Source: Brassica napus (taxonomy: Eukaryota; Streptophyta; Magnoliopsida; Brassicales; Brassicaceae). Taken from it: a stretch of DNA of 64,000 bases. Under the pieces are notes generated by a model. That model saw only the letters and a list, made by a program, of their open reading frames with translations. It was not told where the DNA came from and did not search any database. The stretch covers positions 1-64,000 of the forward strand of contig NW_026015106.1 of NCBI RefSeq assembly GCF_020379485.1, read 5' to 3'. Below are positions 24,414 to 35,783 of the stretch, piece after piece (the first letter of the stretch is position 1; every line of letters starts with the position of its first letter). Made by a program: the position numbers and the translations under genes.

Positions 24414-27400
24414 CCTATGAGATTTATTCAACTTCCTGGTGATTCTCCACTACTTTATGTATCCAAATGAAGGTTCTTACATCGCGATTCATCCTTGTTT
24501 GATTAGAATGACGTAGAAGTTGTCATATTCCCAAACAAGGAAACTGGGATCACCTTATTTGAAAGTGGGATAACTTCTTCATCCTAACTCCTATGAGATT
24601 TATTCAACTTCCTGGTGATTCTCCACTACTCTATGTATCTAAATCAAGCTTTGTACATCGCGATTCATCCTGGTTTGATTAGAATGTCGAAGAAGTTGTC
24701 ATATTCCCAAACAGGGAAACTGGGATCACCTTATTTGAAAGTTGGATAACTTCTTCATCCTAACTCCTATAAGATTTATTCAACTTCCTGGTGATTCTCC
24801 ACTACTCTAAGTATCTAAATCAAGCTTTGTACATCGCGATTCATCCTGGTTTGATTAGAATGTCGAAGAAGTTGTCATATTCCCAAACAGGGAAACTGGG
24901 ATCACCTTATTTGAATGTGGGATAACTACTTCATCCTAACTCCTATGAGATTTATTCAACTTCCTAGTGATTCTCCACTACTTTATGTATCCAAATGAAG
25001 GTTCTTACAACGCGATTCATCCTGGTTTGATTAGAATGACGAAGAAGTTGTCATTTTCCCAAACAGGGAAACTGGGATCACCTTATTTGAAAGTGGGATA
25101 ACTTCTCCATCCTAACTCCTATGAGATTTATTCAACTTCCTGGTGATTCTCCACTACTTTTTGTAACCAAATGAAGGTTCTTACATCGCGATTCATCCTG
25201 GTTTGATTAGAATGACGAAGAAGTTGTCATATTCCCAAACAGGGAAACTGGGATCACCTTATTTGAAAGTGGGATAACTTCTTCATCCTAACTCCTATGA
25301 GATTTATTCAACTTCCTGGTGATTCTCCACTACTCTATGTATCTAAATCAAGCTTTGTACATCGCGATTCATCCTGGTTTGATTAGAATGTCGAAGAAGT
25401 TGTCATATTCCCAAACATGGAAACTGGGATCACCTTATTTGAAAGTGGGATAACTTCTTCATCCTAACTCCTATGAGATTTATTCAACTTTCTGGTGATT
25501 CTCCACTACTTTATGTATCCAAATGAAGGTTCTTACATCGCGATTCATCCTGGTTTGATTAGAATGACGAAGAAGTTGTCATATTCCCAAACAGGGAAAA
25601 TGGGATCACCTTATTTGAAAGTGGGATAACTTCTTCATCCTAACTCCTATGAGATTTATTCAACTTCCTGGTGATTCTCCACTACTCTATGTATCTAAAT
25701 CAAGCTTTGTACATCGCGATTCATCCTGGTTTGATTAGAATGTCGAAGAAATTGTCATATTCCCAAACATGGAAACTGGGATCACCTTATTTGAAAGTGG
25801 GATAACTTCTTCATCCTAACTCCTATGAGATTTATTCAACTTCCTGGTGATTCTCCACTACTTTATGTATCCAAATGAAGGTTCTTACATCGCGATTCAT
25901 TCTGGTTTGAATAGGATGACGAAGAAGTATTCATATTCCCAAACAAGGAAACTGGGATCACCTTATTTGAAAGTGGGATAACTTCTTCATCCTAACTCCT
26001 ATGAGATTTATTCAAATTCCTGGTGATTCTCCACTACTCTTTGTATCTAAATCAAGCTTTGTACATCGCGATTCATCCTGGTTTGATTAGAATGTCGAAG
26101 AAGTTGTCATATTCCCAAACAGGGAAACTGGGATCACCTTATTTGAAAGTGGGATAACTTCTTCATCCTAACTCCTATGAGATTTATTCAACTTCTTGGT
26201 GATTCTCCACTACTTTATGTATCCAAATGAAGGTTCTTACATCGCGATTCATCCTGGTTTGATTAGAATGACAAGAAGTTGTCATATTCCCAAACAGGGA
26301 AACTGGGATCACCTTATTTGAAAGTGGGATAACTTCTTCATCCTAACTCCTATGAGATTTATTCAACTTCCTGGTGATTCTCCACTACTTTATGTATCCA
26401 AATGAAGGTTCTTACATCACGATTCATCCTGGTTTGATTAGAATGACGAAGAAGTTGTCATATTCCCAAACAGGGAAACTGGGATCACCTTATTTGAAAG
26501 TGGGATAACTTCTTCATCCTAACTCCTATGAGATTTATTCAACTTCCTGGTGATTCTCCACTACTCTATGTATCCAAATCAAGCTTTGTACATCACGATT
26601 CATCCTGGTTTGATTAGAATGTCGAAGAAGTTGTCATATTCCCAAACAGGGAAACTGGGATCACCTTATTTGAAAGTGGGATAACTTCTTCATCCTAACT
26701 CCTATGAGATTTATTCAACTTCCTGGTGATTCTCCACTACTTTATGTATCCAAATCAAGCTTTGTACATCGCGATTCATCCTGGTTTGATTAGAATGACG
26801 AAGAAGTTGTCATATTCCCAAACAGGGAAACTGGGATCACCTTATTTGAAAGTGGGATAACTTCTTCATCCTAACTCCTATGAGATTTATTCAACTTCCT
26901 GGTGATTCTCCACTACTTTATGTATCCAAATGAAGGTTCTTACATCGCGATTCATCCTGGTTTGATTAGAATGACGAAGAAGTTGTAATATTCCCAAACA
27001 GGGAAACTGGGATCACCTTATTTGAAAGTGGGATAACTTCTTCATCCTAACTCCTATGAGATTTATTCAACTTCCTGGTGAATCTACACAACTTTATGTA
27101 TCCAAATGAAGGTTCTTATATCAAGATCCATCCTGGTTTGATTAGAATGACGAAGAAGTTGTCATATTCCCAAACAAGGAAACTGGGATCACCTTATTTG
27201 AAAGTGGGATAACTTCTTCATCCTAACTCCTATGAGATTTATTCAACTTCCTGGTGATTCTCCACTACTTTATGTATCCAAATCAAGCTTTGTACATCGC
27301 GATTCATCCTGGTTTGATTAGAATGACGAAGAAGTTGTCATATTCTCAAACAGGGAAACTGGGATCACCTTATTTGAAAGTGGGATAACTTCTTCATCCT

Positions 27401-30400
27401 AACTCCTATGAGATTTATTCAACTTCCTGGTGATTCTCCACTACTTTATGTATCCAAATGAAGGTTCTTACAACGCGATTCATCCTGGTTTGATTAGAAT
27501 GACGAAGAAGTTGTAATATTCCCAAACAGGGAAACTGGGATCACCTTATTTGAAAGTGGGATAACTTCTTCATCCTAACTCCTATGAGATTTATTCAACT
27601 TCCTGGTGATTCTCCACTACTTTATGTATCCAAATGAAGGTTCTTACATCGCGATTCATCCTGGTTTGATTAGAATGACGAAGAAGTTGTCATATTCCCA
27701 AACAGGGAAACTGGGATCACCTTATTTGAAAGTGGGATAACTTCTTCATCCTAACTCCTATGAGATTTATTCAACTTCCTGGTGATTCTACACAACTTTA
27801 TGTATCCAAATGAAGGTTCTTATTTCAAGATCCATCCTGGTTTGATTAGAATGACGACGAAGTTGTCATATTCCCAAACGAGGAAACTGGGATCACCTTA
27901 TTTGAAAGTGGGATAACTTTTTCATCCTAACTCCTATGAGATTTATTCAACTTCCTGGTGATTCTCCACTACTTTATGTATCCAAATGAAGGTTCTTACA
28001 TCGCGATTCATCCTGGTTTGATTAGAATGACGAAGAAGTTGTCATATTCCCAAACAAGGAAACTGGGATCACCTTATTTGAAAGTGGGATAACTTCTTCA
28101 TCCTAACTCCTATGAGATTTATTCAACTTCCTGGTGATTCTCCACTACTTTATGTATCCAAATGAAGGTTCTTACATCGCGATTCATTCTGGTTTGAATA
28201 GGATGACGAAGAAGTATTCATATTCCCAAACAGGGAAACTGGGATCACCTTATTTGAAAGTGGGATAACTTCTTCATCCTAACTCCTATGAGATTTATTC
28301 AAATTCCTGGTGATTCTCCACTACTCTTTGTATCTAAATCAAGCTTTGTACATCGCGATTCATCCTGGTTTGATTAGAATGTCGAAGAAGTTGTCATATT
28401 CCCAAACAGGGAAACTGGGATCACCTTATTTGAAAGTGGGATAACTTCTTCATCCTAACTCCTATGAGATTTATTCAACTTCCTAGTGATTCTACACTAC
28501 TTTATGTATCCAAATGAAGGTTCTTACATCGCGATTCATCCTGGTTTGATTAGAATGACGAAGAAGTTGTCATTTTCCCAAACAGGGAAACTGGGATCAC
28601 CTTATTTGAAAGTGGGATAACTTCTCCATCCTAACTCCTATGAGATTTATTCAACTTCCTGGTGATTCTCCACTACTTTATGTATCCAAATGAAGGTTCT
28701 TACATCGCGATTCATCCTGGTTTGATTAGAATGACGAAGAAGTTGTCATATTCCCAAACAAGGAAACTGGGATCACCTTATTTGAAAGTGGGTTAACTTC
28801 TTCATCCTAACTCCTATGAGATATATTCAACTTCCTGGTGATTCTCCACTACTTTTTGTATCCAAATGAAGGTTCTTACATCGCGATTCATCCTGGTTTG
28901 ATTAGAATGATGAAGAAGTTGTCATATTCCCAAACAGGGAAACTGGGATCACCTTATTTGAAAGTGGGATAACTTCTTCATCCTAACTCCTATGAGATTT
29001 ATTCAACTTCCTGGTGATTCTCCACTACTCTATGTATCTAAATCAAGCTTTGTACATCGCGATTCATCCTGGTTTGATTAGAATGTCGAAGAAGTTGTCA
29101 TATTCCCAAACATGGAAACTGGGATCACCTTATTTGAAAGTGGGATAGCTTCTTCATCCTAACTCCTATGAGATTTATTCAACTTTCTGGTGATTCTCCA
29201 CTACTTTATGTATCCAAATGAAGGTTCTTACATCGCGATTCATCCTGGTTTGATTAGAATGACGAAGAAGTTGTCATATTCCCAAACAGGGAAAATGGGA
29301 TCACCTTATTTGAAAGTGAGATAACTTCTTCATCCTAACTCCTATGAGATTTATTCAACTTCCTGGTGATTCTCCACTACTCTATGTATCTAAATCAAGC
29401 TTTGTACATCGCGATTCATCCTGGTTTGATTAGAATGTCGAAGAAATTGTCATATTCCCAAACATGGAAACTGGGATCACCTAATTTGAAAGTGGGATAA
29501 CTTCTTCATCCTAACTCCTATGAGATTTATTCAACTTCCTGGTGATTCTCCACTTCTTTATGTATCCAAATGAAGGTTCTTACATCGCGATTCATTCTGG
29601 TTTGAATAGGATGACTAAGAAGTATTCATATTCCCAAACAGGGAAACTAGGATCACCTTATTTGAAAGTGGGATAACTTCTTCATCCTAGCTCCTATGAG
29701 ATTTATTCAAATTCCTGGTGATTCTCCACTATTCTTTGTATCTAAATCAAGCTTTGTACATCGCGATTTATCCTGGTTTGATTAGAATGTCGAAGAAGTT
29801 GTCATATTCCCAAACAGGGAAACTGGGATCACCTTATTTGAAAGTGGGATAACTTCTTCATCCTAACTCCTATGAGATTTATTCAACTTCTTAGTGATTC
29901 TCCACTACTTTATGTATCCAAATGAAGGTTCTTACATCGCGATTCATCCTGGTTTGATTAGAATGACAAGAAGTTGTCATATTCCTAAACAGGGAAACTG
30001 GGATCACCTTATTTGAACGTGGGATAACTTCTTCATCCTAACTCCTATGAGATTTATTCAACTTCCTGGTGATTATCCACTACTTTATGTATCCAAATGA
30101 AGGTTCTTACATCACGATTTATCCTGGTTTGATTAGAATGACGAAGAAGTTGTCATATTCCCAAACAGGGAAACTGGGATCACCTTATTTGAAAGTGGGA
30201 TAACTTCTTCATCCTAACTCCTATGAGATTTATTCAACTTCCTGGTGATTCTCCACTACTCTATGTATCTAAATGAAGCTTTGTACATCGCGATTCATCC
30301 TGGTTTGATTAGAATGTCGAAGAAGTTGTCATATTCCCAAACAGGGAAACTGGGATCACCTTATTTGAAAGTTGGATAACTTCTTCATCCTAACTCCTAT

Positions 30401-30578
30401 AAGATTTATTCAACTTCCTGGTGATTCTCCACTACTCTAAGTATCTAAATCAAGCTTTGTACATCGCGATTCATCCTGGTTTGATTAGAATGTCGAAGAA
30501 GTTGTCATATTCCCAAACAGGGAAACTAGGATCACCTTATTTGAATGTGGGATAACTACTTCATCCTAACTTATTTGT
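24414..30578 (-). repeat. Centromeric satellite array S3
   Basis: About 35 monomers of 176 bp. Diagnostic variants recur at whole-monomer distances: GTCATTTTCCC at about 25049 and 28569 (3520 bp, 20 monomers), and GATTCATTCTGGTTTGAATA at 25894, 28181 and 29589 (13 and 8 monomers). Monomers 24960-26560 correspond in order to 28480-30260 with one monomer gained. The last few bases before element N (about 30572-30578) do not fit the monomer. Confidence 0.93.
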
Positions 30579-31576
30579 TGGTGAAGCCCTGGATAGGACT
30601 GTAACTCCCTGGATCTCTTGTAGGTGGGTAAATGCTTTGATAATCCTTGCAAACAGAGAATCAAAGACTCGATCTGTATCAAGGCGTGTGGGTAGATGAT
30701 AGATGATGATGATGGACTTTGCTAAAGAGCTATGGATTGCTCAGAAGCTGTTTTGCTACTCAAAGACACAAGATCACCTTGTATTGTCTAAGATGAGATT
30801 CACAAAGAATTCCTTCCTTTAAGTGAGATCAATGTTCCTTAAGCTGAACAGAGAAAGCAAGAGATAAAGCAAGCAAAGCTGCTGGAAAATTCTTAGATTC
30901 AAAAGTTGAGAAAGCAAAGCTGCCTCCCTCATGTCTTCTTGAAATCGACAGAAAACCCTAGAAGTAAACCAAGATGGTTTAATTCTAATTCTAATTCTAA
31001 TTCTAATCCTAAACCCACGAAATTGGTTTATTTAAAATCCTAATTGTCTTTGGTTTAAATTAAATGAAAGCCCAATAACCAAAGCCCTTACAAAGTAATT
31101 AAATTAAACCAACAAGCTGGTTCTTCTTTGGTTTATGATGGGCCACGACTTGAACTTGATTTGGAGTGTCTCCTAATGAGCTTTAGATCCTCCACGTCCT
31201 GTTAGGCCAGCTAGAAAGCAAGTGGATCAAGATTCTGGCTGCAACTCTCTTTTTGGACCGAAAAAGCCTTATTTCGCCTAGATCCAAATATAGCCCAACC
31301 CAGAAACTTCCTGACATGTTTTCCTTGTTCTCCATACATATTTGGACGAGGTGAATGGTCTCCATAGCTCCTGTTAAGCTCAGTTGGTTGAATCCTCTTT
31401 GTTCAAGTCGTTTCAAGGCAGTACCAACAGTTCTTCTCTTCTCTCTATCCAGAACGTCATAGATCATGCCAATAAGAGTATGATACTGTCCATTAAACTG
31501 CACCATGATCAGTGGTATAGCTGACCCATACATTGGCTTCAATCCATTGATTCCAATCCTGATCAGGATCACACCA
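30579..31576 (-). repeat. LTR copy 1 of element N
   Basis: 998 bp. It includes a short run of TTCTAA-type 6-bp repeats ending in CCTAAACCC near 30980-31020, faintly telomere-like, and a conserved reading frame of about 130 codons shared with the other LTR copies. Confidence 0.9.
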
Positions 31577-32184
31577 TCCCCTCCTCCTTTAAAAGGATTT
31601 GTCCTCAAATCCAAGCTCTGTAGGATGATAGAACCTTGATAATTTAACTCCAAAGTTCCTGACCTGGCCATGAGATATATCATCACCTCTCTAGTCTCTC
31701 CAGGATGAAACACAAAGCTCTGCAGTCCTTCTTCATGTCTCAGCAACATCTTGGAACTTTCCTCACTGCATATGACTTCTAAGGCAGATGATTTCTCCAC
31801 TTTGTTGAGTTTGCTGTTAAATGCTTCTCTCCAGGATGATCCTACCCACGTCCTTCTCATGAACATGAGACCATGTACTCTCAGTTTAACATCCTTCTGG
31901 TCAGGTGGTCGTGTGGTTTGGTCCCCATACTCATCCTCAAGCTTTGGCATCTTTTTAACCACAGCAAGTTTCTGTTTTGTTGATCTCAGCTGGTTCTGAT
32001 CAGTTATGGGCCTGATCAAGGGCGTGTTACCTCCTGTTTCTCCTCTATTTTTGCTGCAGATACTCAAGATCACACCATCTTGGTGAAGCCCTGGATAGGA
32101 CTGTAACTCCCTGGATCTCTTGTAGGTGGGTAAATGCTTTGATAATCCTTGCAAACAGAGAATCAAAGACTCGATCTGTATCAA
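31183..32184 (-). pseudogene. Duplicated 3' fragment of the element N reading frame
   Basis: A 333-codon frame starts inside LTR copy 2, runs through the 504-bp partial interior and ends in LTR copy 1. Its C-terminal ~300 residues match the C-terminus of the main N product (shared motif LDLRTNPFKGGGDGVIL). The N-terminus comes from LTR sequence (begins MIQIESLILCLQG). It arose through the 1502-bp duplication and has no gag domain, so I regard it as a by-product. Confidence 0.75.
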
Positions 32185-33078
32185 GGCGTGTGGGTAGATG
32201 ATAGATGATGATGATGGACTTTGCTAAAGAGCTATGGATTGCTCAGAAGCTGTTTTGCTACTCAAAGACACAAGATCACCTTGTATTGTCTAAGATGAGA
32301 TTCACAAAGAATTCCTTCCTTTAAGTGAGATCAATGTTCCTTAAGCTGAACAGAGAAAGCAAGAGATAAAGCAAGCAAAGCTGCTGGAAAATTCTTAGAT
32401 TCAAAAGTTGAGAAAGCAAAGCTGCCTCCCTCATGTCTTCTTGAAATCGACAGAAAACCCTAGAAGTAAACCAAGATGGTTTAATTCTAATTCTAATTCT
32501 AATTCTAATCCTAAACCCACGAAATTGGTTTATTTAAAATCCTAATTGTCTTTGGTTTAAATTAAATGAAAGCCCAATAACCAAAGCCCTTACAAAGTAA
32601 TTAAATTAAACCAACAAGCTGGTTCTTCTTTGGTTTATGATGGGCCACGACTTGAACTTGATTTGGAGTGTCTCCTAATGAGCTTTAGATCCTCCACGTC
32701 CTGTTAGGCCAGCTAGAAAGCAAGTGGATCAAGATTCTGGCTGCAACTCTCTTTTTGGACCGAAAAAGCCTTATTTCGCCTAGATCCAAATATAGCCCAA
32801 CCCAGAAACTTCCTGACATGTTTTCCTTGTTCTCCATACATATTTGGACGAGGTGAATGGTCTCCATAGCTCCTGTTAAGCTCAGTTGGTTGAATCCTCT
32901 TTGTTCAAGTCGTTTCAAGGCAGTACCAACAGTTCTTCTCTTCTCTCTATCCAGAACGTCATAGATCATGCCAATAAGAGTATGATACTGTCCATTAAAC
33001 TGCACCATGATCAGTGGTATAGCTGACCCATACATTGGCTTCAATCCATTGATTCCAATCCTGATCAGGATCACACCA
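32081..33078 (-). repeat. LTR copy 2 of element N (3' LTR of the larger interior)
   Basis: 998 bp, followed on the right by the polypurine tract of the 1707-bp interior. Sequence matches copies 1 and 3 very closely; copy 3 has at least one difference (CTTTTTCTCC near 35531 against CTTGTTCTCC). Confidence 0.9.
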
Positions 33079-34700
33079 TCCCCTCCTCCTTTAAAAGGAT
33101 TTGTCCTCAAATCCAAGCTCTGTAGGATGATAGAACCTTGATAATTTAACTCCAAAGTTCCTGACCTGGCCATGAGATATATCATCACCTCTCTAGTCTC
33201 TCCAGGATGAAACACAAAGCTCTGCAGTCCTTCTTCATGTCTCAGCAACATCTTGGAACTTTCCTCACTGCATATGACTTCTAAGGCAGATGATTTCTCC
33301 ACTTTGTTGAGTTTGCTGTTAAATGCTTCTCTCCAGGATGATCCTACCCACGTCCTTCTCATGAACATGAGACCATGTACTCTCAGTTTAACATCCTTCT
33401 GGTCAGGTGGTCGTGTGGTTTGGTCCCCATACTCATCCTCAAGCTTTGGCATCTTTTTAACCACAGCAAGTTTCTGTTTTGTTGATCTCAGCTGGTTCTG
33501 ATCAGTTATGGGCCTGATCAAGGGCGTGTTACCTCCTGTTTCTCCTCTATTTTTGCTGCAGTTACTCAAGATCACACCATCCTCTCTCCCTTCAAAAAGA
33601 TTTGACCTCAAATCTTGTTTTTCAGGAGTGAAGAAACCTTGCAGATCAAGCTTGTATGAAATTGTTTTCTGCACCAGATTGTTGTTACTTCTTATACTAA
33701 CACTGAAGCTTCCTCCTGGTTCAAAAACAAAGTGTTGCAGACCCTTGAAAAACCTCAGATGCTCCACAAGATTGAACTGAACACATACAAAAGGCTGGAT
33801 CAGTAAATCACAAGAAAAAGATCTAATGAATCCACCTTGTTCAATCAAAGTCTCAAGTAACTCTTTATGAACTACAAGCGCCTCATCAAGTTCTTCTTCT
33901 TCTTTAACCTTGTTTTGGTCGTGAATAAGACCACACAAAGCTCCTGGTACGTGCTCCTCTAGCTGTAGTTGAATGGCTGAATGTTCTCCTTGAAAAGGAA
34001 TGGCCAATGCTGGTTCAATCTCTGGTATCTTCACAGCCGGTTTTGCTGCAATCTTTTCTTTCTCCTCAACTGGTGCCTTCTGATAACAAGTTAGCTCATC
34101 ACCTCCTGATGCTGGACGTGGGACTGGCCTCTGTTGTGGTTTTTTTTTAGTCACAGCAGTGAGTGATTCAGCTATCATGTTCCTTAGGTTTTCTTTGAAC
34201 TGTGTGCTCTGCATATTGTCAAGATAATCAAGATGTGTTTGCAGTAGCTGCGGCTTTCGTTGTGCCTCACGATCATAGCAGTTCTGTGGCTCTTCTCTGG
34301 ATAACCTAACACGTGCTTGAGATGATCTAGATTGGATTGGCAACCGTTCCAGATCAGTTTGACCATACCTCTTTGCTACAAACCTTTTCTTCATGACAGA
34401 CTTCATCTCATACCAAGAAGAAATCTGCAACTCTCCACAGCGTTTCCTGTTGTTAGCAATCTGATACCACCAGTCAAACGCATACCCTCTTAAACCAGTA
34501 GTTGCTAGATGTAACTTCTTCTCCTCAGTGTGGTTGTGGAAGTTAAAAAGGAAATCCACATCCTTTTCCCATTCTGGATATGTGTCTGGATCAAACTCTC
34601 CATAGAACAGTGGAATTTTGATCTCTTTTCTTTTTCCTTGCAACAGCTTCCTTGTTGCTGGTTGTTCAGCCTTCTCATCATGTTTTCTATAAGAATACAT
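32685..34700 (-). CDS. Gag-like protein of element N, Ty3/gypsy type
   Basis: The frame stays open from 34889 inside the 5' LTR across the primer-binding site, so an upstream start is formally possible. I chose the ATG at 34700 (product start MYSYRKHDEK, about 671 aa) because it follows the leader and precedes the gag domain. Residues about 25-130 carry a Ty3/gypsy capsid-type region: IPLFYGEFDPDTYPEW, then LRGYAFDWWYQ, then a basic stretch KSVMKKRFVAKRYGQ. No zinc knuckle, protease DSG, reverse transcriptase YxDD or integrase DDE is visible. Two related motifs (QDLRSNLFEGREDGVIL and LDLRTNPFKGGGDGVIL) form an internal repeat in the C-terminal half. The frame ends inside the 3' LTR. Probable role: particle protein of a non-autonomous element. 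Confidence 0.7.
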   Translation of the reverse strand: MYSYRKHDEKAEQPATRKLLQGKRKEIKIPLFYGEFDPDTYPEWEKDVDFLFNFHNHTEEKKLHLATTGLRGYAFDWWYQIANNRKRCGELQISSWYEMKSVMKKRFVAKRYGQTDLERLPIQSRSSQARVRLSREEPQNCYDREAQRKPQLLQTHLDYLDNMQSTQFKENLRNMIAESLTAVTKKKPQQRPVPRPASGGDELTCYQKAPVEEKEKIAAKPAVKIPEIEPALAIPFQGEHSAIQLQLEEHVPGALCGLIHDQNKVKEEEELDEALVVHKELLETLIEQGGFIRSFSCDLLIQPFVCVQFNLVEHLRFFKGLQHFVFEPGGSFSVSIRSNNNLVQKTISYKLDLQGFFTPEKQDLRSNLFEGREDGVILSNCSKNRGETGGNTPLIRPITDQNQLRSTKQKLAVVKKMPKLEDEYGDQTTRPPDQKDVKLRVHGLMFMRRTWVGSSWREAFNSKLNKVEKSSALEVICSEESSKMLLRHEEGLQSFVFHPGETREVMIYLMARSGTLELNYQGSIILQSLDLRTNPFKGGGDGVILIRIGINGLKPMYGSAIPLIMVQFNGQYHTLIGMIYDVLDREKRRTVGTALKRLEQRGFNQLSLTGAMETIHLVQICMENKENMSGSFWVGLYLDLGEIRLFRSKKRVAARILIHLLSSWPNRTWRI

Positions 34701-34770
34701 AGAAGATTGCTGGATATATGATGAAACACGTGGTCCTTGGTTAAGATAATCAAACCCTAAACCTTCAAGA

Positions 34771-34783
34771 GGCTCTGATACCA
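34771..34783 (-). other. Primer-binding site of element N
   Basis: TGGTATCAGAGCC on the element strand, complementary to initiator tRNA-Met, separated from the LTR end by two bases (34784-34785). Confidence 0.85.
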
Positions 34784-34785
34784 CT

Positions 34786-35783
34786 TGGTGAAGCCCTGGA
34801 TAGGACTGTAACTCCCTGGATCTCTTGTAGGTGGGTAAATGCTTTGATAATCCTTGCAAACAGAGAATCAAAGACTCGATCTGTATCAAGGCGTGTGGGT
34901 AGATGATAGATGATGATGATGGACTTTGCTAAAGAGCTATGGATTGCTCAGAAGCTGTTTTGCTACTCAAAGACACAAGATCACCTTGTATTGTCTAAGA
35001 TGAGATTCACAAAGAATTCCTTCCTTTAAGTGAGATCAATGTTCCTTAAGCTGAACAGAGAAAGCAAGAGATAAAGCAAGCAAAGCTGCTGGAAAATTCT
35101 TAGATTCAAAAGTTGAGAAAGCAAAGCTGCCTCCCTCATGTCTTCTTGAAATCGACAGAAAACCCTAGAAGTAAACCAAGATGGTTTAATTCTAATTCTA
35201 ATTCTAATTCTAATCCTAAACCCACGAAATTGGTTTATTTAAAATCCTAATTGTCTTTGGTTTAAATTAAATGAAAGCCCAATAACCAAAGCCCTTACAA
35301 AGTAATTAAATTAAACCAACAAGCTGGTTCTTCTTTGGTTTATGATGGGCCACGACTTGAACTTGATTTGGAGTGTCTCCTAATGAGCTTTAGATCCTCC
35401 ACGTCCTGTTAGGCCAGCTAGAAAGCAAGTGGATCAAGATTCTGGCTGCAACTCTCTTTTTGGACCGAAAAAGCCTTATTTCGCCTAGATCCAAATATAG
35501 CCCAACCCAGAAACTTCCTGACATGTTTTCCTTTTTCTCCATACATATTTGGACGAGGTGAATGGTCTCCATAGCTCCTGTTAAGCTCAGTTGGTTGAAT
35601 CCTCTTTGTTCAAGTCGTTTCAAGGCAGTACCAACAGTTCTTCTCTTCTCTCTATCCAGAACGTCATAGATCATGCCAATAAGAGTATGATACTGTCCAT
35701 TAAACTGCACCATGATCAGTGGTATAGCTGACCCATACATTGGCTTCAATCCATTGATTCCAATCCTGATCAGGATCACACCA
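34786..35783 (-). repeat. LTR copy 3 of element N (5' LTR)
   Basis: 998 bp. It joins satellite directly at AGATTTATT on the right. Its 129-codon frame at 35390-35779 is the same LTR-borne coding segment seen in the other two copies. Confidence 0.9.

Larger units (their letters stand above)
30579..35783 (-). mobile_element. Element N: Ty3/gypsy-like, gag-only retrotransposon with three LTRs
   Basis: Three 998-bp LTR copies lie at 30579-31576, 32081-33078 and 34786-35783, with interiors of 504 bp (31577-32080) and 1707 bp (33079-34785). On the element strand the LTR starts TGGTGTGATCC and ends CTTCACCA. The primer-binding site TGGTATCAGAGCC (34771-34783) is two bases from the 5' LTR, and the purine tract GGAGGAGGGGA precedes each of the other two LTRs. 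The 1502-bp unit 30579-32080 duplicates 32081-33582, as expected from unequal recombination. The flanks (TTTGT and AGATT) do not form a TSD. There is no reverse transcriptase or integrase. Confidence 0.88.

Noticed and set aside
30980..31020. Telomere-like repeat (TTCTAA-type units ending CCTAAACCC), also near 32480 and 35190
   Set aside because: Only a few degenerate 6-bp units inside the N LTR, repeated because the LTR is; not a telomere tract.
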